A stretch of 6,718 nt of DNA from Methylobacteriaceae bacterium (GTDB taxonomy: Bacteria > Pseudomonadota > Alphaproteobacteria > Rhizobiales > Beijerinckiaceae), in the NCBI GenBank assembly GCA_019247255.1, contig JAFAPJ010000355.1, positions 1-6,718 of the forward strand. The letters run 5' to 3'. The position numbers and the translations under genes were made by a program. Position 1 is the stretch's first letter. Each line of letters opens with the position of its first letter. Of the stretch, positions 1-5,709 are shown in pieces. The notes under the pieces were generated by a model, which was not told the origin of the DNA, did not search any database, and saw nothing but the letters and a program-made list of their open reading frames with translations.

Positions 1-1
1 G

Positions 2-379
2 CCGACGGGCTGGACCGGTCAGGCCGAGTTCGACGTTGCGGCGCCCGAGCGCGACCTCGATCCGCGCGCATGCGGCGACCTTCTGGCCGATCGGGTGAGC
101 GCCGAGCCGATCGGCTTCCAGCCAGGTCGCGCCGAGCTCACCGCCGCCGGCGCGAAGGCCGTCGCCTCTCTGCGGGCGGTTCTGATCCGCTGTCAGGCGC
201 GCGGGCTCTCGCTCGCGCTGAGGCCCGATTCGCCGAGCGGGGCCGACGAGACGCTCGCCCGCGGCCGGGCCGCGACCATCGCGAGCGCCCTCGCGGACGC
301 GCGCTCGGACCTGCGGGTGCAGCCGGGGCTCGCTCCGGCCGGCGGCGGCCCGGCGCTGCGCCTCGAGGTCCAGCCATGA
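2..379 (+). CDS. C-terminal part of an OmpA-like envelope protein (5' end outside window)
   Basis: An open frame enters from the left edge and ends in TGA at 377-379, giving 125 visible residues. From residue 24 the sequence follows the layout of an OmpA-like peptidoglycan-binding domain: a Cys followed by a short helix (CGDLLADRV), a strand IGFQPGRAEL matching the family's I-x-F-x-x-G-x-A-x-L, a helix ending in a second Cys (IRCQA), and a final RGRAATIASAL helix equivalent to LSxxRAxAVxxxL. The diagnostic GHTD loop is absent; LRPDSPSGADE stands in its place, so binding to diaminopimelate in the wall is doubtful. In rhizobial relatives (from memory) such domains follow BON repeats in outer-membrane or periplasmic proteins, but the N-terminal part is not visible. 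The stop overlaps the ATG of the next gene (ATGA), implying translational coupling. The OmpA assignment is a pattern judgement; the coding call is firm. Confidence 0.6.
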   Translation, partial: PTGWTGQAEFDVAAPERDLDPRACGDLLADRVSAEPIGFQPGRAELTAAGAKAVASLRAVLIRCQARGLSLALRPDSPSGADETLARGRAATIASALADARSDLRVQPGLAPAGGGPALRLEVQP

Positions 380-705
380 TGGCGGATCTCGTCTTCCTGG
401 CCGAGCGATACATCTGGCCGCTCGGCGGCGCGGCCGGGCTCGGGCTCCTCGTCGGCGCGCTGACCTGCTCGGTCCGGCCGCCGGGCCTCTATGGCAAGGT
501 GTCGGCTCTTCTCGCGCTCGCGGCTTTGGTCGCGCTCGTGAGTGCGGTCGGCTCAGGCGCGGTCCGAGGTCGCGCCGGACTCGCGCTCGACATCGCGGCC
601 GGCCTCGCGCTCGCCTATGTCCTGGGCTGCCTCGCCGGCTGTCTTTGCCGGGCAGCTCTGTCGCGCCTGCGGGACCAGGCGGAAGCCTCGCCGCCTACGG
701 CGTGA
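376..705 (+). CDS. Small polytopic membrane protein, function unknown
   Basis: A 109-residue protein with about three predicted transmembrane helices: near residues 14-31 (Gly/Leu-rich), 43-62 (Leu/Ala/Val-rich) and 69-91. It has a short cytosol-like basic tail (LSRLRDQAE). The start is the ATG at 376, which overlaps the stop of the OmpA-like gene as ATGA and has a GAGG 7 nt upstream; a second ATG follows immediately at 379. The long upstream extension in this frame is only the shadow of the OmpA-like gene. Cysteines lie at residues 31, 85, 89 and 91, the last three inside or at the end of helix three. I do not recognise the family. The coupling suggests it is made together with the envelope protein upstream and could help anchor or assemble it, but that is inference from position only. 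Its last 11 bp overlap the end of slt on the other strand. Confidence 0.65.
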   Translation: MMADLVFLAERYIWPLGGAAGLGLLVGALTCSVRPPGLYGKVSALLALAALVALVSAVGSGAVRGRAGLALDIAAGLALAYVLGCLAGCLCRAALSRLRDQAEASPPTA

Positions 706-2812
706 GCCCCCCGCGACGCAGGTCGCTGTCGATCACGAGCGCGCTGCGCGCGTCGAGGCGCTTTCGGTAGACCTGCAGGTTCTCCATGACCCGCTGCACG
801 TAGTTCCGCGTTTCGTAGAAGGGGATCCGCTCCACCCAATCCACCGGATCCACGTCGGGTCGACGTGGATCGCCATAGGCTTGGATCCATTTCTTCACGT
901 TGCCGGGCCCGGCATTGTAGGACGCGAAGGTGAGGATGAACGACCCGCGCCAGTCATCCAGGAGGTCGCCGAGATGGGCGGCGCCGAGCCGGGCGTTGTA
1001 GCTCGCATCAACGAGGCGGCCCGCGTCGAAGGCCACGCCGACGCGCTTGGCGACGGCCTGCGCGGTCGCGGGCATGAGCTGCATGAGGCCGCGCGCTCCG
1101 ACGGGCGAGCCTGCGGCAGGGTCGAAGGCGCTCTCCTGCCGGGCGATCGCGTAGACGATCGCCCGCTCGACCCGGCTGCCCACCGGCTCGAAGGCCGGCA
1201 CGCCGATGACCGGGAAGGCCGCCTCGTCGAGCGGCAATCCGCGCTGGGTCGCGAGCTTGCCGAGGGCGAGGAGGGTCTTGGCGTCCTTCTGAGCGAGCGC
1301 GAGATCGCCGACCACCTCGAGCTCCGCGGCGGACGCCGCCCGCGCGAGCTCGGCGACGAGCGGGCTCGCGACGTCGCGCAGCCCCGCCGCGTAGAGGATC
1401 TCGACCGCGCGCACGGCCGGCGCCTTGGCGGCTGACAAGCGTTCCTGGCGGGTCGGGTCGCCGGCGAGGCGGAGCGGCACCGTCTCGCGGCCGAGCTTCG
1501 CGGCGGCGAGCTGGCCGTAATAGGTCGTGCCGTGGCGCGAGGCGCGGTCGAAATGCGCCCGAGCCCCCTCCTGGTCGCCGCGTGCTTCCGCGGCGCGGCC
1601 TTCCCAATAGGCGGCCCGGGCCGACGAGATCGGGGTCGCGGCGATGCCCGCGGCGCGGGCGAAATGCACGGCCCCACGATCGGGGTCGTGGAGAAAGCGA
1701 AGCGCGATCCAGCCCGCCGTGAATTCGGCTTCGAGCCGCTTCTCGTTCGAGGCGGCGGCGTGGCGCTCCACGACGGCGTAGGCCTGCTCGTAATCCGAGG
1801 CGTCGAGGAGCTTGCGGGCGACAAGCCGCCGCTCGACCCACCATTCGTCCGGGTCGGCCAGGAGGGCGGGGTCGCGCGGCGCCGAAGCCATCGCCCTGGC
1901 GGCTTCGTCCGCCTTGTCGCTTCGGCGGAGGAACTGCGCGCGGGAGAACAGATACGACGTGTCCGTCCGCAGGGCCGGCGGCACCGCGTCGAGCAGCTTG
2001 CCGGCGTTGCCGGCCCGCGCGTCGACCGCGATCCGGGCCTTCACGAGAGCGTCGTAGCCCTTGCCGGCGAGGTCGGCGGCGCGCTTCGCGCCCTCCCAGC
2101 TCTCCTTGAAAAGGAGCCGCTCCATCCGGGCGCGGTGATCGGCCTGGGTCAGGACCGGGCCGAAGGCGTCGAGAACCTTGGCCTCGAGCTCGCGGCCGAA
2201 GACGTCGGTCCGCCAGGCATCGCGGACGAGCGCGAGGGCGTCGCCGTCGACGCCGTCGGCCTTGAGCGCCAGCGCGAGCGCGAGCTTGCCGGCGGCGGTC
2301 TGCGGCCGTTCCCGGGCGAAGAAGGCCTTGACGGTCGCGGCCGGCTTGCGCTCCGCGACGAGCCGCTCCTCGGCCCGACGGCGCAGGCTCGCAGCGCCCG
2401 GCCAGTCCGGATTGGCGGACGTGAAATCCTGCACGCGCTCGAAGCTCACGAACGTCCCGGCGTAGCGGATCGCGACCCAGTCGAGGAGCGCGCCCATGAC
2501 CGGATCCTTCACGTCGGATCGGATCTTGTCGCCCGCCGGGAGATCGCCCTTTCGGTATGCCGCCACCGCGTCCCGGACGGGGCCGAGCTCGGGCAGCGCG
2601 GCCAGGCCCTCCAGACGACGGGGCTCGCTCGACGGGCCCGGGGTCGCAAGCAGAACCGCGGGCAGCTCGGGCGGCAGGTCGATCTCGGGCAGCGCGACCG
2701 CACTGGCGGCCGGCGTCGCGACCTCCGGACCGGTCGGGTCCGTCCAGGCGAGCGCGGTCGCGATCGTGACGCCCGACACGAGGCCGAGGGCGACGCCTAA
2801 GGACCGGATCAC
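695..2812 (-). CDS. slt: Soluble lytic murein transglycosylase (Slt70-type, GH23)
   Basis: A periplasmic enzyme that cleaves the MurNAc-GlcNAc bond of peptidoglycan without water, leaving 1,6-anhydromuramyl ends. The protein is 705 residues, close to other alphaproteobacterial Slt proteins. Residues 1-23 form a signal sequence ([14 protein letters not shown] and following hydrophobics). Residues about 75-400 are an alpha-superhelical scaffold of TPR-like helix pairs. A linker with [13 protein letters not shown] and [13 protein letters not shown] follows at about 401-441. The C-terminal SLT domain has the catalytic Glu560 in ARQESAFD, then [10 protein letters not shown] (575-584), [13 protein letters not shown] (630-642) and [12 protein letters not shown] (663-674). 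The start chosen is GTG at 2812-2810: it has GGGAGA 8 nt upstream and puts the signal peptide at the N-terminus, whereas the TTG at 2860 would add 16 polar residues in front of it. It is divergent from dapA and overlaps the membrane-protein gene by 11 bp at its 3' end. Confidence 0.95.
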   Translation of the reverse strand: MIRSLGVALGLVSGVTIATALAWTDPTGPEVATPAASAVALPEIDLPPELPAVLLATPGPSSEPRRLEGLAALPELGPVRDAVAAYRKGDLPAGDKIRSDVKDPVMGALLDWVAIRYAGTFVSFERVQDFTSANPDWPGAASLRRRAEERLVAERKPAATVKAFFARERPQTAAGKLALALALKADGVDGDALALVRDAWRTDVFGRELEAKVLDAFGPVLTQADHRARMERLLFKESWEGAKRAADLAGKGYDALVKARIAVDARAGNAGKLLDAVPPALRTDTSYLFSRAQFLRRSDKADEAARAMASAPRDPALLADPDEWWVERRLVARKLLDASDYEQAYAVVERHAAASNEKRLEAEFTAGWIALRFLHDPDRGAVHFARAAGIAATPISSARAAYWEGRAAEARGDQEGARAHFDRASRHGTTYYGQLAAAKLGRETVPLRLAGDPTRQERLSAAKAPAVRAVEILYAAGLRDVASPLVAELARAASAAELEVVGDLALAQKDAKTLLALGKLATQRGLPLDEAAFPVIGVPAFEPVGSRVERAIVYAIARQESAFDPAAGSPVGARGLMQLMPATAQAVAKRVGVAFDAGRLVDASYNARLGAAHLGDLLDDWRGSFILTFASYNAGPGNVKKWIQAYGDPRRPDVDPVDWVERIPFYETRNYVQRVMENLQVYRKRLDARSALVIDSDLRRGGLTP

Positions 2813-2820
2813 GCGCTCAC

Positions 2821-2826
2821 TCTCCC
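2821..2826 (-). promoter_or_regulatory. Ribosome binding site of slt
   Basis: On the minus strand this reads GGGAGA, 8 nt before the GTG at 2812. It decides the start in favour of that GTG over the in-frame TTG 48 nt further upstream, which has no comparable motif and would bury the signal peptide. Confidence 0.6.
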
Positions 2827-2958
2827 GACAGGGCCCGAACTGCGATTCAGCACTCGACAAGGTTGACGAACCCTTGCGTGCGGCCGTTTGCGCGGCCCCG
2901 GTCCAGACCCTATGTGTCGGCGGGACGACGGACGGGACTGGCGGGCTCGATCCCGCGC

Positions 2959-2964
2959 GGAAGG
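2959..2964 (+). promoter_or_regulatory. Ribosome binding site of dapA
   Basis: GGAAGG lies 6 nt before the ATG at 2971. It supports that start, which begins [17 protein letters not shown] as in DapA homologues, over the in-frame TTG at 2863, which would add 36 non-homologous Arg/Pro-rich residues. Confidence 0.6.
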
Positions 2965-2970
2965 TTGGGC

Positions 2971-3861
2971 ATGGGCAGCAAGCGTCTGAGGGGCTCGTTG
3001 ACGGCCCTCGTGACTCCGTTCCGCGACGGCGCGGTGGACGAGGAAGCTTTCCGCGGCCTCGTCGAATGGCAGATCGAGAGCGGCACGCACGGCCTCGTGC
3101 CGGTCGGCACGACGGGCGAGAGCCCGACGCTGAGCCACGACGAGCATAAGCGGGTCGTCGAGGCCTGCATCGACCAGGCGAACGGCCGGGTGCCGGTCGT
3201 CGCGGGCGCGGGCTCCAACTCGACCGCGGAGGCGATCGATTTCGCCCAGCATGCGGAAGCCGCGGGAGCCGACGCGCTCCTCATCGTCACGCCCTATTAC
3301 AATAAGCCCACGCAAGAGGGCCTCTACCGCCACTTCAAGGCCGTGAACGATGCGGTCGGCATCCCCATCCTCATCTACAACATCCCCAGCCGTTCGGTGA
3401 TCGACATGTCGGTCGACACCATGAAGCGCCTCTACGAGCTGCCGAACATCGCCGGGGTGAAGGACGCGACCGCGAACCCCGCTCGGCTCAGCCAGCAGCG
3501 CCAGGCCCTGGGCGAAAACTTCATCCAACTTTCCGGCGAAGATGCGACCGCGCTCGCCTTCATGGCCCATGGCGGCCATGGCTGCATCTCGGTCACCTCC
3601 AACGTTGCGCCGCGGCCGTGCAGCGAGATGCAGGAGAGCTGCCTCAAGGGCGACTACGCCGCGGCGCTCACGCTGCACGAGCGCCTGTTCCCGCTGCACG
3701 AGGCGCTGTTCGTCGAGACCAATCCGTCGCCCGCGAAGTTTGCGCTCGCCGCTCTCGGCCGCATGCGGGAGGACGTACGGCTGCCGCTCGTGCCCGTCTC
3801 GGAGGGCACGCGCGAGCGCGTCCGCTCCGCCATGGTGCATGCAGGGCTTTTGAACGCCTGA
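2971..3861 (+). CDS. dapA: 4-hydroxy-tetrahydrodipicolinate synthase
   Basis: A cytosolic enzyme that condenses pyruvate with aspartate-4-semialdehyde, the first committed step toward diaminopimelate (peptidoglycan) and lysine. The 296 residues are the usual length and the class I aldolase TIM barrel is complete. Visible signatures are VGTTGES (Thr47 and Thr48, pyruvate binding), the Tyr pair in TPYYNKP (Tyr110), IYNIPSR (catalytic Tyr136 and substrate-binding Arg141) and GVKDAT with the Schiff-base Lys164. The C-terminal [16 protein letters not shown] is also typical. The ATG at 2971 has GGAAGG 6 nt upstream and matches the family N-terminus. smpB starts 7 nt after the stop, an order familiar from rhizobial genomes, so the two are probably co-transcribed. 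The divergent neighbour slt also acts on peptidoglycan, though I would not read a functional link into that. Nothing appears missing or altered. Confidence 0.97.
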   Translation: MGSKRLRGSLTALVTPFRDGAVDEEAFRGLVEWQIESGTHGLVPVGTTGESPTLSHDEHKRVVEACIDQANGRVPVVAGAGSNSTAEAIDFAQHAEAAGADALLIVTPYYNKPTQEGLYRHFKAVNDAVGIPILIYNIPSRSVIDMSVDTMKRLYELPNIAGVKDATANPARLSQQRQALGENFIQLSGEDATALAFMAHGGHGCISVTSNVAPRPCSEMQESCLKGDYAAALTLHERLFPLHEALFVETNPSPAKFALAALGRMREDVRLPLVPVSEGTRERVRSAMVHAGLLNA

Positions 3862-3868
3862 GCGGACC

Positions 3869-4345
3869 ATGGCGAAGCAGCCGAGCGGCTCGCCCTTCAA
3901 GGTCGTCGCGGACAACCGGAAGGCGCGCTTCCACTACGAGATCGTCGACACGGTCGAGGCGGGGATCTCGCTCACCGGCACCGAGGTGAAGTCGCTGCGC
4001 GCCAACAAAGCGACGATCGGCGAGTCCTATGCGGGCCTGTCCGGCAACGAGATCTTCCTTTTCAACGCGAACATCCCCGAATACCTGCAGGCGAACCGGT
4101 TCAACCACGAGCCGCGGCGGCCGCGCCGCCTCCTCCTGCACAAGCGTCAGATCGACAAGTTCATCGGCGCGACTCAGCGGGAGGGCTTCACGCTGATCCC
4201 GCTCAAGCTTTACTTCAACGAGAAAGGGCGCGCGAAGGTCGAGCTCGCGCTCGGTCGCGGCAAGCAGCTCCACGACAAGCGCGAGAGCGAGAAGAAGCGC
4301 GACTGGGAACGCGAGCGCGGCCGCCTCATGCGCGCGAAGGGCTGA
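3869..4345 (+). CDS. smpB: SsrA(tmRNA)-binding protein SmpB
   Basis: A cytosolic RNA-binding protein that delivers tmRNA to stalled ribosomes for trans-translation; its tail mimics the codon-anticodon region in the decoding centre. The 158-residue product is full length. The oligonucleotide-binding beta-barrel shows [12 protein letters not shown] (33-44), the NANIPEY strand (67-72 region), [16 protein letters not shown] (81-96) and [24 protein letters not shown] (109-132). The tail [19 protein letters not shown] (131-149) carries the conserved DKRE motif and the basic helix that enters the mRNA channel. The ATG at 3869 lies 7 nt after the dapA stop with no clear Shine-Dalgarno, so reinitiation by ribosomes leaving dapA is likely. 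No tmRNA gene is in the window. Identification is secure. Confidence 0.97.
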   Translation: MAKQPSGSPFKVVADNRKARFHYEIVDTVEAGISLTGTEVKSLRANKATIGESYAGLSGNEIFLFNANIPEYLQANRFNHEPRRPRRLLLHKRQIDKFIGATQREGFTLIPLKLYFNEKGRAKVELALGRGKQLHDKRESEKKRDWERERGRLMRAKG

Positions 4346-4384
4346 CGGGCACGGAACCGCCGCCGCTATCGCTGTACGACGATC

Positions 4385-4390
4385 AAGGAG
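4385..4390 (+). promoter_or_regulatory. Ribosome binding site of the peroxiredoxin gene
   Basis: AAGGAG lies 6 nt upstream of the ATG at 4397, the best spaced Shine-Dalgarno in the dapA-smpB-peroxiredoxin cluster. The 51 bp between smpB and this gene contain no obvious hairpin with a T-tract, so read-through from smpB is possible. Confidence 0.55.
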
Positions 4391-4396
4391 ACTGCG

Positions 4397-4969
4397 ATGT
4401 CCGCCGCCGCGACCTGGACCGATCTGCCGCCCGACCTCCCCGTGCCCGAGGACGACGGCGCCGCGGCGCATCTGCCCGGGCTGGCGCTGCCGCCCGTCGC
4501 CTTGCCGTCGAGCCAGGGCGGGGAGGTCGCGCTCGCGACGCTCGCCGGGCTGACGATCGCGTTCTGCTATCCCCGCACAGGCGAGCCCGGAAAGGCGAAC
4601 CCGGACGGCTGGGACGCGATCCCCGGGGCTCGCGGATGCACGCCGCAGGCCTGCTCCTTCCGGGACCTCGCGCGCGAGCTCGCCGAGCTCGGCGTCGCGC
4701 AGGTCTTCGGGATCTCCACCCAGGACAGCGCCTACCAGCGGGAAGCGGCGGAGCGGCTGCATCTGCCGTTCGCCCTCCTCTCCGACGAGCGGCTCGCGCT
4801 CGCCGGCGCGCTCGGCCTGCCGACCTTCGAGACGGCGGGCATGACGCTTCTTAAACGGCTGACGCTCGTGATCCGCGACGGTCGGATCGAGCACGTCTTC
4901 TACCCGGTCTTTCCGCCCGACCGCAGCGCCGCCGACGTCGTGGCGTGGCTCGAGGCCAGCCGGGCATGA
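4397..4969 (+). CDS. Peroxiredoxin of the BCP/PrxQ-like redoxin group
   Basis: A probably cytosolic thiol peroxidase that reduces H2O2 or organic hydroperoxides. The 190-residue protein has a thioredoxin fold: strand TIAFCYPRTG (53-62), the active-site segment ARGCTPQACSFRD (78-90), VFGISTQD (103-110), FALLSDERLALAGALGLPTF (125-144) and LTLVIRDGRIEHVFYPVFPP (155-174). By comparison with BCP (GCTxQACxxRD), Cys81 would be the peroxidatic residue and Cys86 the resolving residue, an intramolecular CP-x4-CR pair; Cys57 is additional. The classical PxxxTxxC motif is not conserved, since Ala78 sits where Thr is expected, and about 15 residues (EPGKANPDGWDAIPG) are inserted between the YPRTG strand and the cysteine loop. 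Similar proteins with YPRTG...GCTPQ exist in bacteria, as far as I recall. No signal peptide is seen. The gene ends in an ATGA overlap with the secreted protein gene. Confidence 0.85.
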   Translation: MSAAATWTDLPPDLPVPEDDGAAAHLPGLALPPVALPSSQGGEVALATLAGLTIAFCYPRTGEPGKANPDGWDAIPGARGCTPQACSFRDLARELAELGVAQVFGISTQDSAYQREAAERLHLPFALLSDERLALAGALGLPTFETAGMTLLKRLTLVIRDGRIEHVFYPVFPPDRSAADVVAWLEASRA

Positions 4970-5310
4970 TCCGCGTCGCCCTCGCCGCCGGCTTCGCGCT
5001 CGCTGCGACCGCGACGGTCGCGCAGGAGCCCGGCCCGAGCTGGCGCGAGGTCAAATGCGAGCGCTACCGCGCGGTTTCGGCCGAGGCGCTCGCCCGCACG
5101 GGGCGGCAGGGGCTGACGGACGAGTTCCTGGCCCGGCACGACGCGTTTCTCCGGTCCGGCTGCACCGCGAAAGCCGATGTATGTCCCCGCTCGGCGCGGG
5201 ATTTCGCCTTGGCCGACATCCTGACGATCGGGGCCATGAATGCCGGCACGGCGAGCACCTTCCTTCCCTTCGCTTGCCCGCCACCGGCCGGAGCACATCC
5301 AACATCGTGA
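4966..5310 (+). CDS. Small secreted four-cysteine protein, conserved hypothetical
   Basis: A 114-residue protein with a clear signal peptide (MIRVALAAGFALAATATVAQ, cleavage likely near residue 20). The mature part of about 94 residues contains four cysteines: Cys31 (VKCERY), Cys66 (SGC), Cys73 (DVCPRS) and Cys104 (PFACPP). An even count in an exported protein suggests two disulfides. Other visible segments are LTDEFLARHDAFLRSGC and ALADILTIGAMNAGTASTFL, the latter an amphipathic or Ala/Gly-rich helix. The start is the ATG at 4966, overlapping the peroxiredoxin stop as ATGA; no separate Shine-Dalgarno is needed. I recall similar unnamed proteins in Rhizobiales but know no function. Coupling to a peroxiredoxin hints at a shared envelope or oxidative-stress context, which is inference. 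The TGA at 5308-5310 is well defined. Confidence 0.7.
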   Translation: MIRVALAAGFALAATATVAQEPGPSWREVKCERYRAVSAEALARTGRQGLTDEFLARHDAFLRSGCTAKADVCPRSARDFALADILTIGAMNAGTASTFLPFACPPPAGAHPTS

Positions 5311-5328
5311 GCGCGGGTCGTGATCGAC

Positions 5329-5357
5329 TTGGCAACCACGACGCCCACCCTGATATG
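5329..5357 (+). promoter_or_regulatory. Possible promoter of the 53-codon gene, flanked by an inverted repeat
   Basis: TTGGCA (5329-5334) is a five-of-six match to a -35 box, with GATATG (5352-5357) 17 bp further on as a poor -10. The -35 box lies in the loop of an inverted repeat, GTCGTG (5317-5322) and CACGAC (5337-5342). Toxin-antitoxin operons often have such operator palindromes over their promoters. The -10 match is weak and a 6-bp repeat may be chance in GC-rich DNA. Confidence 0.25.
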
Positions 5358-5363
5358 CAGAGC

Positions 5364-5370
5364 AAGGAGG
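5364..5370 (+). promoter_or_regulatory. Strong Shine-Dalgarno of the 53-codon gene
   Basis: AAGGAGG, a full anti-Shine-Dalgarno match, lies 6 nt before the ATG at 5377. It fixes that ATG as the start, rather than the in-frame GTG at 5320 which would add 19 residues and lacks such a site. Confidence 0.65.
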
Positions 5371-5376
5371 GGCCCG

Positions 5377-5538
5377 ATGCTCGCGCCGAAATCACGTGTG
5401 AAGGCGAAGCCGAACGCGAAGGCCGAGCCCGTCGCGACGCCCGAAACGCGTGCGGCTGTGGAGCGGGGCGAGCACCGCTCGGTCATCAACGCAATCCAGG
5501 CGCGGTTTCCCAAGATCCTAGCCCGCCTCGGCGAATGA
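5377..5538 (+). CDS. 53-residue basic protein, candidate orphan antitoxin
   Basis: A short intact ORF with the strongest ribosome binding site in the window. Residues 1-20 are Lys/Ala/Pro-rich and probably disordered (KSRVKAKPNAKAEP). Residues 21-52 could form one or two amphipathic helices (TPETRAAVERGEHRSVINAI, then ARFPKILARLGE). No DNA-binding fold can be named, and I do not see the [S/T]xxxE[G/N] inhibitory motif of Fic antitoxins. The TGA at 5536-5538 is embedded in ATGA, whose ATG (5535) would start the Doc-like remnant. A small gene directly coupled in front of a Doc toxin is the standard place for its antitoxin, so I propose that role; it does not obviously resemble Phd. If right, it is an orphan, because the toxin is destroyed. 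Alternatively it is an unrelated small protein. Coding status is supported by the Shine-Dalgarno; function is inferred. Confidence 0.55.
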   Translation: MLAPKSRVKAKPNAKAEPVATPETRAAVERGEHRSVINAIQARFPKILARLGE

Positions 5539-5659
5539 GACCTTCTGGCTCTCGCTCGACCTGGTCGTCAGCATTAACCAGGAATGCGTGAGGGACACGG
5601 GAGAGCGGCACGTCGTCAGAGATCCGGGTCTCCTGGAGAGCGCCGTGATGCGTCCGTGA
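5535..5659 (+). pseudogene. Remnant of a Doc/Fic (death-on-curing) toxin, N-terminal part
   Basis: Translating from about 5537 to the TGA at 5657-5659 gives TFWLSLDLVVSINQE, then TGERHVVRDPGLLESA and MRP. This follows the N-terminus of Doc-type toxins: a short strand, a helix with x-x-I-N/H-x-x, then G-x-x-x-x-R-D-x-G-L-L-E-S-A-x-x-R-P. Intact Doc proteins are about 125 residues and phosphorylate EF-Tu through an HPFx[D/E]GNKR motif, which is nowhere in the window. The natural start, ATG at 5535, overlaps the upstream stop but is one base out of frame: ATG-AG-ACC reads in frame only if one base is restored (for example ATG-AGn-ACC). The homologous frame itself has no ATG before the motif and is preceded by TAG at 5519-5521. 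The gene is therefore both frameshifted and truncated. Homology is judged by eye from the family pattern, not by search. Confidence 0.65.
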
Positions 5660-5709
5660 GGAGCAGGACTTCGTCGCGGCTTTGCGCGACCGCGTGGACC
5701 TGAGCGACC
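5652..5709 (+). pseudogene. Possible C-terminal scrap of the same Doc-like toxin
   Basis: Immediately after the N-terminal fragment, another frame reads VREEQDFVAALRDRVDLSDL. This resembles the (T)EE-x-F-x-x-x-L-R-x-x-V end of many Doc proteins. If so, an internal deletion removed roughly the middle half of the toxin, including the HPFxxGNKR loop, and left both ends. The frame continues to a TGA at 5736-5738, but from 5710 onward it lies over the 3' end of rsh on the other strand, so that part is unlikely to be original. The match is short and could be coincidental. Confidence 0.3.

Larger units (their letters stand above)
2813..2970. promoter_or_regulatory. Divergent intergenic region between slt and dapA
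   Basis: These 158 bp separate two divergent genes and so must carry at least one promoter for each, unless transcription reads in from elsewhere. A TTGACG at 2863-2868 (+ strand) would serve as a -35 box for dapA, but no good -10 box lies 16-18 bp downstream. On the minus strand TTGTCG (2860-2855) is similarly unpaired. I therefore mark the region, not individual boxes. No riboswitch-like structure, such as a lysine element, was evident by eye. Confidence 0.4.

Noticed and set aside
542..1435. + strand open frame of 297 codons starting inside the membrane-protein gene
   Set aside because: Out of frame with the membrane gene and antisense to the catalytic domain of slt; no family features.
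1532..2800. Long + strand open frame of 422 codons inside slt
   Set aside because: It is antisense to a confidently identified slt, Arg/Gly-rich with no recognisable motif; such frames are expected opposite high-GC genes because stop codons are rare.
2863..2868. TTGACG as a -35 box for dapA
   Set aside because: No acceptable -10 hexamer occurs 16-18 bp downstream, so I did not call a promoter here.
2863..2970. N-terminal extension of DapA from TTG at 2863
   Set aside because: The 36 added residues are Arg/Pro-rich and unlike any DapA N-terminus; the ATG at 2971 has a well-placed GGAAGG.
2809..3915. - strand open frame opposite dapA
   Set aside because: Antisense shadow of dapA; composition and lack of motifs match non-coding high-GC complement.
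3668..4894. - strand open frame of 408 codons opposite smpB and the peroxiredoxin gene
   Set aside because: It spans the complement of three unrelated genes, all well identified on the + strand; no motif or plausible start site.
5317..5342. Inverted repeat after the secreted-protein gene read as an intrinsic terminator
   Set aside because: The stem is only 6 bp with a 14-nt loop and no T-tract follows.
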